64,000 bases of DNA from Pyrus communis (taxonomy: Eukaryota > Streptophyta > Magnoliopsida > Rosales > Rosaceae): NCBI RefSeq assembly GCF_963583255.1, contig NC_084818.1, positions 12,092,222-12,156,221 of the forward strand, written 5' to 3'. Of the stretch, positions 15,838 to 28,027 are shown piece by piece. Numbering within the stretch: position 1 is the first letter of the stretch; each line of letters begins with the position of its first letter. A program made the translations under genes and the position numbers. The notes beneath the pieces were generated by a model. That model searched no databases. It saw nothing but the letters and a program-made list of their open reading frames with translations, and was not told the DNA's origin.

Positions 15838-17495
15838 CGCCTGGAGTTGCCTTATGCAACATATAACAAAATTCAACCAGTGCCTGTATTGGAGTGAAGA
15901 ACACCAATTTTCCGGATGTGTCGTTTCCTCATTATTTGATAGAATGCTGTGCTCATGGCTGAAACGCTAGTATTCTCTGCAGCAGCTATAACACTATGAG
16001 CAGCTACTCGGATCTTCTCGGCAGAAGCAGTTGCTTTCAGTAAAGTTGTTGATTTGACACTTACTAAGAGAAAATCCCACCGTCTTATGGGTTTGGCTTA
16101 GGAAGAGTTTAAGGGAAGCTGGAACTGTGAAAGTCACCACTTTCATCAAGGTTGAAGCAGGAACCTTGAGTGTCGCAGCTTTGGAGAGTGGAGATGCTCC
16201 TAAAACTGCTGTTACCCCTGCCTCTACTGCCAACAAAGGTTAATCAGTTAGTAGTCGTTTCCAGTGTTTCCAACCATATCCTTTGACCTCTCACCTTCAC
16301 AATTAATAACAATCTTTCCAACCATATCCTTTGACCTCCAATGGGACAGGAGTGTTCCAGTGTTTTCTAAGACATGCTAAGCCACTAAAATCCACTACTG
16401 CCACTACGGTCTTGAACTTCTTAGTCTGGCCACGAAGGGCCTCTACCAGCAGAGCATGTGCCTTGTCCTTAACTTGAAGATCAGAAAACTCAACCTGATT
16501 TAAGTTCGGATCCCTTATTTTATTAGTGGGAAGGTGACCAGCATTGTTCATAGAAATTCTCAGTCCCTCGACTGCAATCTGAAAGGCATAGGCTTCAAAT
16601 ATAACATTGGTATCTACAGCTTCACCTCTGTTCACATCGTAGAGCATCTTTTGAGCATTAGCTAAAGCCTTTCCCATTGCCGGGAGATCAGAAAATAATA
16701 GTATGTAGATCTAAATAAATGGATAAATCGACTGAGCAAACTGTGGGGCATAATAATTGGATTGCAGCTGAATTTCTTTTGACGCCACCTCAAAAACAGA
16801 AGTTGATGGACTTAGCCTCGATATTGATAAATCAATATACAGGGATATAACCTCATCGAATTCGACCCAGCAACTGCACCCACTTTCTGTGGAACCAAAC
16901 CACTAACCAACCCTGGAACTTGCTCACTGCTTCAAGTTCACCTGGGTATGCTCCGCACCAAAACTTTTTACAAATGGCAATTCAAGCACCAAGAATGATC
17001 ATCCAACCTCCTGAGCCACCCTCGTGGCTGCCAAAAAATGTCCATGAAACCAACCCCAAAAATCTCTTGTAAAACCAAGCTTCCTGCAATATCTTCATCC
17101 TCTCCTTATTAACCTTCTCCAAAAAACATCATTTGAGAACTCCTAACGATGAAGTGGGAAATGAGTTACCAAAGCCATCATATAATACAATTTCTTCGGA
17201 CTGAATTTTAGTCAGAGTTGGATGACCCGCCTGGGCAACGACAGCATCAGGCCTAATCTTCCTAATTAGACAATCGGCATCCGTTGCTACTCAGATAAAC
17301 TTTGAGGAAAAAGCATGCAAATTACAGACTGAGTTTCAAGCTCACGAACTGCGTAAACAAATTGTTTCGTGCGTTCAGGTATTCAGAGTTTGCGCACCAA
17401 CTCATTCGATACTCTCAGGTCGTCGGATTTCAGTACCGAAAACGGCCAAATATTTTGTAGGTTCAAAACAAATGCAAGTGCCATTACAATAGCGC
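15838..17495 (-). pseudogene. Pseudogene of a plant TraB-like membrane protein
   Basis: Read on minus from about 17495, a hydrophobic segment (VSAIVMALAFVLNLQN) leads into KSDDLRVSNELVRKL, an in-frame TGA (17385-17383), and TKQFVYAVRELETQSVI. The PDAVVAQAGHPTLTKIQSEE segment follows (about 17240). After several breaks come VSGLVPQKVGAVAGSNSM (about 16900), an open stretch at 16677-16303 (KALANAQKMLYDVNRGEA, then KTVVAVVDFSGL and LRKHWNTPVP), VTFTVPASLKLFLSQTHKT (about 16120) and AFYQIMRKRHIRKIGVL (about 15890). The order of a 'V-Y-L-Q-SERSA-D' type N-part, PD-VVAQ and VVAVV-GL-KHW is like the TraB/PrgY domain. I assign the family by motif only. No introns are apparent, so it may be a retrocopy or derive from an intron-poor gene. 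Multiple frameshifts make it nonfunctional. Confidence 0.55.
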
Positions 17496-19200
17496 TAACC
17501 CTTTTTAATTTTCAAGACCGCCATCCTCCTAACTCAACTTAACAAAGTAACACTCTAATTCTTTCTTATAGCCAAAACTAGGCCGAAAATCGTCAAACTC
17601 ATAACCGCCATAGAAAACAACTCCACATTCTCATCTCCAAACTGAACAGAAAAATAAAATAAAAAAATTCATCAATAACCAGAATCAAAATGTACTTTTT
17701 CTAGAAATCGATGGTCGAATTGGCCTCCTTATAAGTACCCGATTAATTGGTCAATTTCTATATCCAAAATTATATTCTCTCTTTGGATGCAAATCATCTG
17801 CAACGCCGGGCCTTCTTCGGAGATCAAATGCTTGCACCTGAGGCAGCTTGGCGAAGCTGAAATTGACAAAAACAGCACGACCTAGACTCCAAAAACCCAA
17901 AACCTCGAAATTAAAAGCTTCCCTATTGAACCAAATTAACAACGGGTTCTTTCGCTGTCTGCGTCTTGAGCCAATCCAAAACTCCCTCTCTCTCGATGAG
18001 CGAATGAAGATGGAAGCCTTTGAAATAGCCTCAGAACTCTCGTGAGTTAAAGAACCGGAACCTTGAAGGTTGTAGTAATATTGGGACTCATGAAATCACA
18101 TACGGCCCAAAAAGAGAATTAAGTTTTGAAGGGCCGAGAAACTACACATTTATTTGGGCCACAGAAGAAAGCCCGTAATCAACAACCGCAAGTTGTTTCG
18201 TCTACAGTACAAATTGGATTGGGGTTTTCAATTCCTGTCGGAGACAATCCTATTCTCCCCCTCTCTCGCCGTTGAAAAACAAATCAACTGAACAAAAAAC
18301 AAAAAAAAAAAAAAAAATTAAAGTTATAGGATTACATGGTCACAGCCGCAACAACTCAGCTTTAATCCACCTAAAATCCATTCCAAACTCCAACTCCCTC
18401 TCTTTCTCTCTTCAATTGGAGCAAGAACCCCTCTTTTCAGGCCCTCTTGCTCCCTGTTTCCCCCTCACAAACAAAAGATACCAACTCAATGAAAAATTAA
18501 AATTTTTTTTATTGCACTGGGTTACAACAACCTGGTTCTACTTGTGAGCTTGTCCCTTCTCATCCATCAGATCATCGTTCGCACGGATGGTCCGCACCCT
18601 TTGTCTGCACCTTAGACATGCACAATCCGTCTATAGTACAAGTTGGAATGGAGTTTAAATAAAAAAATAAAAAATTTAATCTGAAAATTTATAAATGTTG
18701 GTTCTTGGATTGTTCGTCTATCAGGGTTGTGGATGTAATCACTCTCAAGTACTTTCCCTAAATCTTTGAACTACTTCTTCTGTGTGTAGCCAGCGAGAAG
18801 CAGTGGACTGAGGGTATCTCAAAGGAGATGCCAAAAGATAAATGTTAAATGTTAATTTGATAGTTGATGTGACAATATCAATTTTTTTTTTCTTTTTCCA
18901 ACCGATATGTTTCTTTGTTATAAATGATATTTGCATGACCTATTTAAAAAAGAAATCAATTAAAATACATTTTTTAAGATCTATAATTGGTGCGTTAATA
19001 GAACCCGCATAATAAAATAATTAAAAAAATTGACTTCGCCTTTTCTCATATGTCAAATTTGACGTATGAAAACTCATATGTCAATCCACATAGGATTGAC
19101 ATATCGGTTGGAGCTCACTTCTACCTTCAAATTTGATTACATGGAATTCTACCTAGGATTTGACATCTTTTTTGGAGATGGTCTGAAGATGGTCAGATTT
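17496..19200. other. Spacer, no gene seen
   Basis: This holds poly-A at 18299-18316, pyrimidine-rich tracts (18250-18440) and several short open frames without recognisable protein character. Position 17830-17880 weakly resembles 14120-14160 (shared GAAGCTGAAAT), possibly a common 5' UTR remnant. Nothing else is supportable. Confidence 0.35.
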
Positions 19201-20160
19201 GGAATGGCCAAAATACCCACGCGTAGGGTAACGTGGTTATCCGCTCATTTAAAACTCACAGTTACGGTTATAGATAATCATTTAAAAAATAAACGGTTAT
19301 TGGTATACCTGTTTACCTGTAAATTTTAAATTGATGGTTATGAGTATTACCCGCGGTTATAAATGGGTACCCGTTTAACTATTTATTTTAATATATTTGC
19401 TAACATCTTTGAACTCATCTGATGTTATACGAATACTAGAATGGAAATAATACCAAATTACAAATGGAAGCTGGGGGGAATTTATTAAAAATGCATTGAT
19501 GAACCTGAGTAGATCATATAACATAAAGGCATGGTGATATTTGAGATTGCTGCAAATTATGTAGCATTTCTGCCCTTGTGTTGATATTTCTCCTCAATTC
19601 TTAGCAAATTTATTAAAAATATCGTTCATTGGTGTAGTAAACAAATCAATTCTTAACAAATTTATTATATTATGTCATTGATAACAACTAAAAATATCGT
19701 CCGTAAACTATAATTTCAATTATTAAAATGGTATGCAAGTGGTCTTTTACCGCATTGGTGGAAAGATGTTGAGTTCTTGTATGACGGCGTGGGTTCGAAC
19801 CACGTCGGTGGCTAATCTAACATCTAATCTAACAAAATCTATCATTTGACCAAAAAAAAAAACATATTAAAACGGTATGAGGACATAAAAGATTGAAATA
19901 CGAAAATGCATATTAAATGTACCTATAAATGGATAAAAAAGGGTAAATGAGTAAAAAGGATAAACGGGGTAAACGGATAAATGGGTAAATGGGTATGCAA
20001 TTACAGTTAAATGGGTACACGGTTATGGTTAAAGTTAACCGTTTATAAACGTGTAGTGTATAACCGTTTACACAATTACCCAACGTGTATGTGTATAACC
20101 GTTTACACAATTACCCAACGGGTAAATGGTTCTGCGGGTATACGCTTAAACGGTTATGGA
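19200..20160. repeat. Degenerate GGTAAA/ACCGTTTA repeat region
   Basis: Short units of the type GGGTAAATGGGTAAACGG (19940-20010) and their complements (ACCGTTTACACAATTACCCA at 20063 and 20098, period 35 bp) occupy 19913-20140, with weaker related units at 19240-19380. The two sides lie roughly in inverted orientation around the SINE at 19736. No coding content. Confidence 0.55.
19736..19865 (+). mobile_element. Short tRNA-derived SINE with B box and poly-A
   Basis: A 130-bp insert flanked by ATTAAAATGGTATG (19722-19735) and ATTAAAACGGTATG (19866-19879), a 14-bp target-site duplication with one mismatch. It has a perfect B box (GGTTCGAACCA, 19792), an A-box-like stretch about 35 bp upstream (TTACCGCATTGGTGG) and an A-rich tail (about 19849-19862). 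A relative lies at 63675-63750. Confidence 0.7.
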
Positions 20161-20398
20161 TAAATAACCGCGACTACTTGCCTGTCATAACTGTTTCCCA
20201 TCCTTATATTAGACTCAAGGGATGTATATTGTTGGTGGTTAAGCTTTTGGCTGGAATTTCATTACATTTGTAGGCGAAGAACCAGTCTACTAAGGAATAC
20301 CGAAGAAGTCATTTTGAGCTAATGGCAGCAAGAAACAGTTCTGTAATCCTACCGTTATCATAGACTGTGATTGCTAGCAGAAATTATTAATCCTACCC

Positions 20399-20401
<3 letters not shown>

Positions 20402-20433
<32 letters not shown>
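20402..20433. repeat. (TA)n microsatellite
   Basis: About 16 uninterrupted TA dinucleotides. A typical hypervariable site in plant spacers. Confidence 0.9.
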
Positions 20434-20436
<3 letters not shown>

Positions 20437-21439
20437 GGATTTCATTGGTGATTTCATTAGAATGGTTATTCACCTTGATTCTTCAAACGGGATCAGTGGA
20501 TGTTATAAATTTGTAATATTAGACTGGATGTAATGATTGGATCAATTGAAATTTATATCAGCAATTTTATTACAAAAAAAGGCTGTTTGAGTAGTCTCTT
20601 TGCTGGAGACATGGTACTATTATCTGGCTAGAGCAGTATGCTTCCCATTGAACTTGCACCCAAAGTTCAAATTTCCCTCCCTATAGTTTAGATTAGATTA
20701 CAATATGAATTAGAAAAGCTAGATGTAGCCCCAAACTCAGGACCCATGATTCTGGTGTAAGCACTTGTTCAAATAATATTGATTTTTTTATCATAACATC
20801 TCACCTATTGAAGCATGTGTTGAGTTCCTTCGTTATAAAGGATTAACTTTCATCCCAAATTCAGTGGTTCATTTAAAAAGATATTCACTTTTGGAAATTA
20901 TATTATTGATAAAATTATTTTTATAGGTTAGAGGGGCTTTACATTAGGATTTTCAATACCTTGGTAAATAAGAGGAAAGTAGTTTTGTGGAATTATTGTA
21001 AAGCGAGCATCTTCAATGGGGACTCTAAATGGAGTCCCCACAACCCTATATCACCAATAGGAAATCAAATGATGTGTCATCAATAGAAAAAAAAACACGT
21101 TAATCAACACTTAAATAATAATCCAATCATCAATAACCACATCATTTGGTTTGTAAATTTTGGTTTTAAAAATTTGGTCTCCTTAGCATTAACCATCACC
21201 TAAATATAGGGACAAATAGCTTCTAATAGACGGGAATAGAGTTCCTTAAAGTATTTCAATATATAGGAACTTGTCGGATACCTCAAAGACATTCTCATAT
21301 ATAAAGACAGTATAGGAGATGCTCTTGGTACTTGATGTAGTTAATAAAGTGGAATTATTTTGCTTTCCCAAGTAATTGTGGTTCTTGTCTTAATTTGACT
21401 CTAAAGAACAAGACCGTACAGCAATTCCTGCATTGGATG
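20434..21439. other. Spacer with an inverted MITE-like segment
   Basis: Position 21005-21195 is the approximate reverse complement of 25230-25350 (shared ACATCATTTGGTTTGTAAAT, CACGTTAATCAACACTTAA and GGTCTCCTTAGCAT). It is therefore a copy of the same small repeat in the opposite orientation. Nothing else was recognised. Confidence 0.45.
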
Positions 21440-21652
21440 CTTAGAGAGGAATTTTACATCAGTATGGGGATCGGGTTTGTTGTTGGAATTTGGGACGTCT
21501 ATGGCACATTGATATTCAATAGGTCATGGAGATATGCATACTTCAAGTTCTTAAATGGTGTAAACGATCGATTGAGTTTACGTAAGGGTGGAGTTGATCA
21601 AACTACGGAGAATGCTTTTGATGCATCTTTTTACCTCCGTAATATGCTGTGA
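21440..21652 (+). pseudogene. RLP C-terminal relic
   Basis: The last roughly 70 codons of an RLP: EEFYISMGIGFVVGIWDVYG (transmembrane helix), RSWRYAYFKFLNGVNDRLSL (cytoplasmic tail), then a longer tail (GGVDQTTENAFDASFYLRNM) and TGA at 21650-21652. The extra tail is absent from the intact RLP, so this derives from a different subfamily member. No LRRs remain upstream. Sequence after the stop (21655-21775) recurs after the relics at 26183 and 41319. Confidence 0.75.
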
Positions 21653-22649
21653 TGTTTTCTAGCTTGTTTAGAGGGCTGGTTAGGACAACTTTTTTCTTTT
21701 TTTTTTTGGAATTTTTATTTGGAAGACTTGGTAATTCTTAAATGAAATGTTTTCTTTGACATTATTCGCGTCTCATATCAGCCTTTGGATCGTAATGTCC
21801 CCATTTTCAGTTGGTGATTATTTTCTTAAAGAGTTGGTTAGGGCAACTTTATTTATTTATTTTTTTTTTTGTGTTTTGTTAAAAACACATGTCCCCATTT
21901 TCAGTCGGTGATTATTTTCTTCTAATATCAGCCTTTGGATCGTAATGAACGGTGGGATTTAACTTTGTCGCGCAGCGCATATTTCTCACACGTCACGATG
22001 TTGCAAAACACTAGGACTCTCTATGTCGTCGTCCTTTTTTCTGCTTTGCATTTTAGGAATATTGAATGTGTGGCTCTGACTTGGCCACCTATATTTCTGG
22101 ATGTCTCAAACACGTTACTATGAGCAGAAGCAGCCCTTCTCAAGTTGAAGGGAATCAATGGATGTGTGAAAGTATTGCGAACTTGGTGTTTGCTATAATA
22201 CTTACATATCCAATATAAGTATGATTCCGATTGTCAGTTAGTGATTTTATTAAAATTTTATGCGATATTTAATATTATAGTTTGATAACATTTTTCTTTA
22301 TTTGTAATAAAAAAGGTTTTAAATTCAAATCGTGAATTATGAGTTTGTAACCAATTTATTTGCCCCACTCCTTGGTGTGAATATAGCAAGGAATTCAAAA
22401 AGTATTAAAGAAAAAGTATTAAGAAAAAGGTGTAAATATAACAAATTTATTCTCTCCACCCTTCATGTAAACTTGTAACACTAAGGCCTCATTTGGTATT
22501 GATTTTTTCACAAAAACTGTTTCAATTTAAAGTTAAACAGCAAAAACGTGATTGGTAAAAAAAAATATTCTACCTATGTTTAACATAGTGGCCTCCAGAC
22601 AACAACTTTTAAATTCTAGTAGTATTTTCTTTTCACTTATAAGTGAAAA

Positions 22650-23280
22650 TTTAACATTATGAATTAACTTCGTTCATGACTCAGTGGATGAGGGAGTTCT
22701 TCCTCAAGATACTTAGTTTTCAATTCACGAAATTTCATATTAACGATCGAAACCGTTCAAATACTTTGTAAAGATCATATCCAAACAAATTAATAAAATA
22801 AGAAATCATGTAGTCATTCAACTATATAAAAACAAATGACTAAAAGTATTATAAAATGTCTATTCATTTGCTACAGCTAATTGACTAAACGACCTTACAA
22901 ATTTTGTCCAACTTTATGCATGTACTACAAGTAAATGGCACACATGCCAAAAGGCTAAGGCAAACAACATTTAAAACAAATAATAAATCCAGAGTATTAA
23001 ATTTTATCCGACTTTATGCATGCAGTGCAAGTCAACAAATATTGTATGTTCTAAATAAATAATTCCAAGGACCAAGTAAAGAACAAATAACTCCAAGGAC
23101 CAAGACTTTAAATTATTAAGTCATGAAATCAATACATTCCCACTTGGATAGTGGAAACTTCAATGCCTGTATAAAGATATGATTATGTTTTGGTCACCTG
23201 TTGTATTGCCTCTGATAGCTACTTGTAACCCCACCTTTGATTGTAGCGTGTTTGAGATGAATAGTACAAAGATTTCCACA
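22650..23280 (+). repeat. RLP upstream module, orphan copy 1
   Basis: It shares ordered blocks with the region upstream of the intact RLP (50000-50560): AACTTCGTTCATGACTCAGTGG-like, TTGTCCAACTTTATGCATG, CACACATGCCAAA, CCAAGGACCAAGAC, AAGTCATGAAATCAATACAT and TGTAGCGTGTTTGAGATGAA. No RLP start codon or coding sequence follows. It is an orphaned promoter-side copy. Confidence 0.7.
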
Positions 23281-23999
23281 AGTATTGAATAGTCTATTTC
23301 CACAAGTACAAAGATTTCCACAACTATTGAAGAATTTTCTAATTTTGTGGTATTCTCTTTTGTAATTTGGTTTTCAATCGCATGACTTGAAAATTCCCCA
23401 CCCAAATATACCATGTCATAGATTGTCGGTGACATTTATCAGTTCCAAAGAAAGAATACGAAGGAACATGAGAAAGGGGCAAAAGAAAGACATTTCGTTG
23501 CACGTAGAAAATAAATGAATAAAGTTCAAATTTATGCGGCTGCAAGATCTGTTTTTAATGGCTGATATTGTCCACATAGGTGTTATAAAAGTTTGCTTGT
23601 GCATACACAGGTAAAGTTAATAGCCTTATTACATGTGAAAAGATTCTGGGACAACACCACCATTCAAAATTTTGACACACTTGTCGAGGTAGGTTCAAAA
23701 ATCGAAAACCGAAAAATAAAAAACGAACCAAATGAAACTGAACCTACTCCTACTCACTTGCACGGTTGAACAAAAAAACTCGACATATTGACTTTTCAAA
23801 ACTAGACTTAACAGGGGCAAAGGCAATGCACTCTTGATTAATTGTGTTTCTGCCTCTTGATCTTGATTGTAATTGTCTTTAAGATGGGGGAATTATTGTG
23901 CTTTTGACATTTTACTATTAATCATCATCATGAATTTTTACACTGGGATGCTAACATGACGATGAGGTGCAGAGAGGACGAAATTGCAAGCCAATTAGA

Positions 24000-24790
24000 A
24001 CTAGGGGGCACTTGAAACTGAACATCGAAACCGAAACACAAATCAAATCAGATTGTACTGAACGGTTTGGTTTTGCAGTTTTGAAACTGAACCGCAATGT
24101 AGGTAACGGTTTGGTTTTGGTTTTGGCTTTTGAAAACTGCTTTGAAACCGAAACTGCATCTCAAATTAAATATCATGTTTGGGTTGTTTGTTAGAGTCCA
24201 TACATTTAGTATGGTCTCAACCATACTAGAATATCATCCCTTTCCACACTGTCAAATTATCCCTTAATCCTCATCAATCTCTCTCTCTGTCTCAAAACTC
24301 ATTTGAGAATTCTTCTTGTGATAAAATGCAAATGAATCTCTGATAAAAAATAAGCCACAACGCTCCATTTGGGTGCTTTTTCCTGCTCACAAAGCCTATC
24401 ATTTGTGCAATTAGCTAGTAGGTTAAGCTAGTTGATTATATATCATTCTCACACACCATTTCTTGCTGTGATCAAATGTACATGAGAGAGTGGGGAGAGC
24501 AGTAAAGAAAAGAATTATCATGTGGATTGGTTAATTATATGTATTGTGTGGAAAATGAGGCAGTCTTATGCGTAAATAGGTGTAAATTTTAAATTGTACA
24601 TTTTTTTTCTAAAAAACTGAAGCGAAACTGTTTGAAACCGCACCGAATTGAACCAAACAGTTTGGTTTCATTTCAGTTTTGACTTCAAAACCACACCGAA
24701 CCGCACCGTATAAAGTTTCGATTTCGATTGTGGTTTAACTCAAAGCCGGACTGAATCAAACCGTATCCTGTACAATCCAAATTCGATTGA
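24000..24790. repeat. Paired CCGAAACC / GGTTTGGTTTTG repeat clusters
   Basis: Clusters of short GAAACCGAAAC and GGTTTGGTTTTGG motifs lie at 24000-24150 and, mostly in the other phase, at 24610-24770. The same pair recurs at 30240-30420/30890-31030, 39180-39330/39770-39900 and 44590-44760/45230-45370. The open frames across them are compositional artefacts. Confidence 0.6.
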
Positions 24791-26054
24791 AATAATTACG
24801 CAAGTCTACTTCTCTTTTGTGCCGTGTTTGAAACGAAATGACACCCAGATTTGGCTAAGATGACTAAGAACCCAAAGAAATTCGCCATCCTATAAAAACG
24901 ATATGATTGTGACGCTAATGGTGCAAATACAAGTCCACCATACCTTGTAGCAGATATTTTTGCTCCTCATTTTTTTGTTCTCTTTAAATTTGCAAAGGCT
25001 CTTGTCTATATAAATCTGATGCAAACTTATATTTTGATATGTAAACTACTTGCACGTGCATGCTTTAGTTGTGCTCCAGCTTAGGCATTGAGTACTCTCT
25101 GAAACTAGTGTCACAAAATCTGGATGACCAAGATATATATGGTCATTCTCTATTGATTTGATATTAACTACAGAGAAAAAATGGATTTCATTTTAGGTTA
25201 ACACAAAACACAAATCACCTTATAATAACAAATGGATACTATTAGGGAGATCAAAATTTTAAATCAAATTTACCAACCAAATGACATGATTGTTAATTAT
25301 TAGTTAAGTGTTGATTAACGTGTATTTTCTATTGGGGACATGTCATTTGATTTTTCAAATTTGGTTAAAAATTGAGTAATATTACACTTACTACCTACTT
25401 GTAACATCTCTACAATAGAGGTAAGGCCTGTCAACGCATATGAGTTTCATATCTATTAGAGAAATAGTACAAATGATGATACAATTAGATGGTAAAAGTA
25501 GCATTTTTGTTAAAAATTTGGTTTCCCTAACATTATCCATAACAAAAACAAATGAGAATTGTAATGAAACTTATATAACCTTTTTTTACACCCAACTTAC
25601 TCTCTACACATATATCGTACCTATTTTTAACGCCAATTGCCTCTAGACAACAATTTTTAAAAGCAACTTGTAGGTCACTTTTAAAATTTACTCTTTATAA
25701 AAAGCAAAGCTTAGCGTTTAATTAATATTTTTAATTCTGATAATACCCTCCACAATTGCCGCTGCCATCACCGCCACTACCCCCACCATTGTTGTTGTTG
25801 CCACCACCCCCACAACTATGCCTATGTTTGTCATTATATACAATAGTATCAATTTTCCATTAAATTTACCAAATGCTTTTACACTCATTCTCATTCTAGC
25901 ACTACTAAATATACAATTTATTAAATGTTCAACTGTTTTATTTTATCACTGATTATTCTTGAAATACAACATAAATAGTTTAAAAAAAAAAAATACAACA
26001 ATCACAAACAAACCCTAAAGCCTTCTATGCGCGTGGAAAATTTGCATACTTCAA

Positions 26055-26183
26055 GTCATGGAGATATGCATACTTCAAGTCTTAAATGGTGTAAACGATC
26101 GATTGGGTTTACGTAAGGGTGGAGTTGATCAAACGACGGAGAATGCTTTTGATGCATCTTTTTACCTCCGTAATATGCTGTGA
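26055..26183 (+). pseudogene. RLP tail relic, frameshifted
   Basis: It repeats the last 40 or so codons of the relic at 21440-21652 (SWRYAYFK, then GGVDQTTENAFDASFYLRNM and TGA at 26181-26183). The phrase GCATACTTCAAGTC is duplicated, and a base is missing before CTTAAATGG, which breaks the frame. The 3' flank also matches. A second copy lies at 41188-41319. Confidence 0.7.
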
Positions 26184-26499
26184 TGTTTTCTAGCTTGTTT
26201 AGAGGGCTGGTTAGGACAACTTTATTTATTTTTTTTTTTTTGGAATTTTTATTGGAAGACTTGGTAATTCTTATATGAAATGTTTTCTTTGACATTATTC
26301 GCGTCTCAATGTCGACATTTTGTGTACTATTTTCTACTTTTGAGGAAACAACCCATGAAAGATTCATGTCAAAGGCTAAGGCAACTAAAAAAGTATAATT
26401 CATATTTAACGGAAACAAAAGCAGTGAAAACATGTCAAATACAAGTATGCAAATAATAGTGTAACACATCAAAAGACGGAGAATGCTTTGATGCATCTT

Positions 26500-26900
26500 T
26501 TTAGGAAAATGCTTAGATGCTTTGGATTGCAGCACATACTAAGAAGGGTGGTGGACCATCCAATTTGCTTGCTGCAGAGTGTATTGTAAGTAATACATTA
26601 ATCATTTATTTCTTCTTGTTTGTTGATATAACAATGGCTGATGAGGTCTTAACTTTGATGTGCAACATTAGGAAAAAATTATGCAACATGAAAATGGATC
26701 ATCATCTATCTGGTTTTCGAAGTGACGCTCCTTCCAAAGTTTTTGGTGCTGAGCAAAATGGTCGTGCAAGAGGAGTTGGAGGTGGCGTTCCTCCTACAAA
26801 GCTTGAAGTATTTTCACAACAGAAATGGTGTAATCGATCACCAAAGGGATGAAAAGGTGCACAATTTGACTAATAGGTCTGAGCATTGACGGAATTGGTG
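26500..26900 (+). mobile_element. Plant transposase fragment, Ptta/En-Spm type
   Basis: The frame from 26517 contains LWIAAHTKKGGGPSNLLAAE, which fits the 'LW--AHTKKDG---N--A' start of the Ptta/En-Spm (Transposase_24) domain. Further on, SKVFGAEQNGRARGVGGGVP fits its 'LG-E--GRVRG-G-GVTPT' end. The middle is interrupted by non-matching sequence after GTATTGTAAGTAAT, possibly an intron or decay. No CACTA termini were found. A near-identical copy lies at 41637-42020 and a partial one at 28028-28240. Assignment is by motif from memory of the family. Confidence 0.55.
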
Positions 26901-28027
26901 CATCTTTTTATGAAAAATAAGGTTAGTAATTTAATAACATTGGGATCATCTTGAATATTTGCGAAATTAGTTTTAGTTGACATCAAATAACAGGGTAATG
27001 ATGTACCAAGTGAGGCATCTCCAAGTTAACGTCAAATAACGTTGGCAAGTTTCAATTTCTTCAGTTTTTTTTGTTCCTTAATGTTTCTTTGTAGTTGAAC
27101 ATGACTGTGTTTAAAAGCATTCTTTCTAATTTTTACCCTTTTTAGATTTCTTAGTTTGAGGTGAAAATGGAATTTGGAGAAAAAATGAATCTCATTTTGG
27201 ATTAACACAAACCACAAATCACTTGATAATAACAAATTGGTAATGCTAAGGAGATTAAATTTTTAAACTAAATTTGCTAACCAAATGACCTGATTGTTAA
27301 TGATTAAATTATTAGTTAAGTTTTGATTAACGTGTTTATTTTCAACTGAAGACATGTCATTTAATTTAAAATTTTATTCTCTATCATTATTCATAACAAA
27401 AACAAATTTATGGGTTTTATTTTTTGTGTGTGTTTTGTTAGAGACACATGTCCTCATTTCCAGTCGGTGATTATTTTCTTCTAATATCAGCCTTTGGATC
27501 GTAACGAACGGTGGAATTTAACCTTATCCCGCAGCGCATATTTCTCACACGTCTCGATCTAGCAAAATACTAGGACTCCCTAGGTCGTCGTCCTTTTTTT
27601 TGCTTTGCATTTTAGGAATATTGAATGTGTGGCTCCAACTTGGCCACCTATATTTCTGGACGTCTCAAACACGTTACTATGAGCAGAAGCAGCCCTTCTC
27701 AAGTTGAATTTATTAAAATTTTATGCGATATTTAATATTATAGTTTGATAACATTTTCTTTATTTTTAATAAAAAAAAAGTTTTAGGTTCAAATCGTAAA
27801 TTATGAGTTTGTAATCAATTTATTCACCTCACTCCTTTATGTGAATATAGCAAGGAATTCAAAAAGTATTAAAAAGAAAGTATTAAGAAAAAGGTGTATA
27901 TAACAAATTTATTCTCTCCACCCTTCGTGTAAACTTGTAACACTAAGGCCTCATTTGGTATTGATTTTTTCACAAAAACTGTTTCAATTTAAAGTTAAAC
28001 AGCAAAAACGTGATTGGTAAAAAAAAA

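Noticed and set aside
20040..20140. CRISPR-like spaced repeats
   Set aside because: This is a plant spacer with two 35-bp tandem units and no unique spacers.
21935..22123. A 62-codon plus-strand frame repeated almost identically at 37114
   Set aside because: Its conservation only reflects the recent tandem duplication. The older half-copies at 27.5 and 42.6 kb break the frame, and there is no recognisable domain.
23160..23435. Minus-strand frames of 60-90 codons in the RLP upstream module, conserved between duplicates
   Set aside because: They lie antisense in promoter-side repeat DNA, change frame between older copies and show low-complexity internal repeats (VEIFVLVEIDYS).
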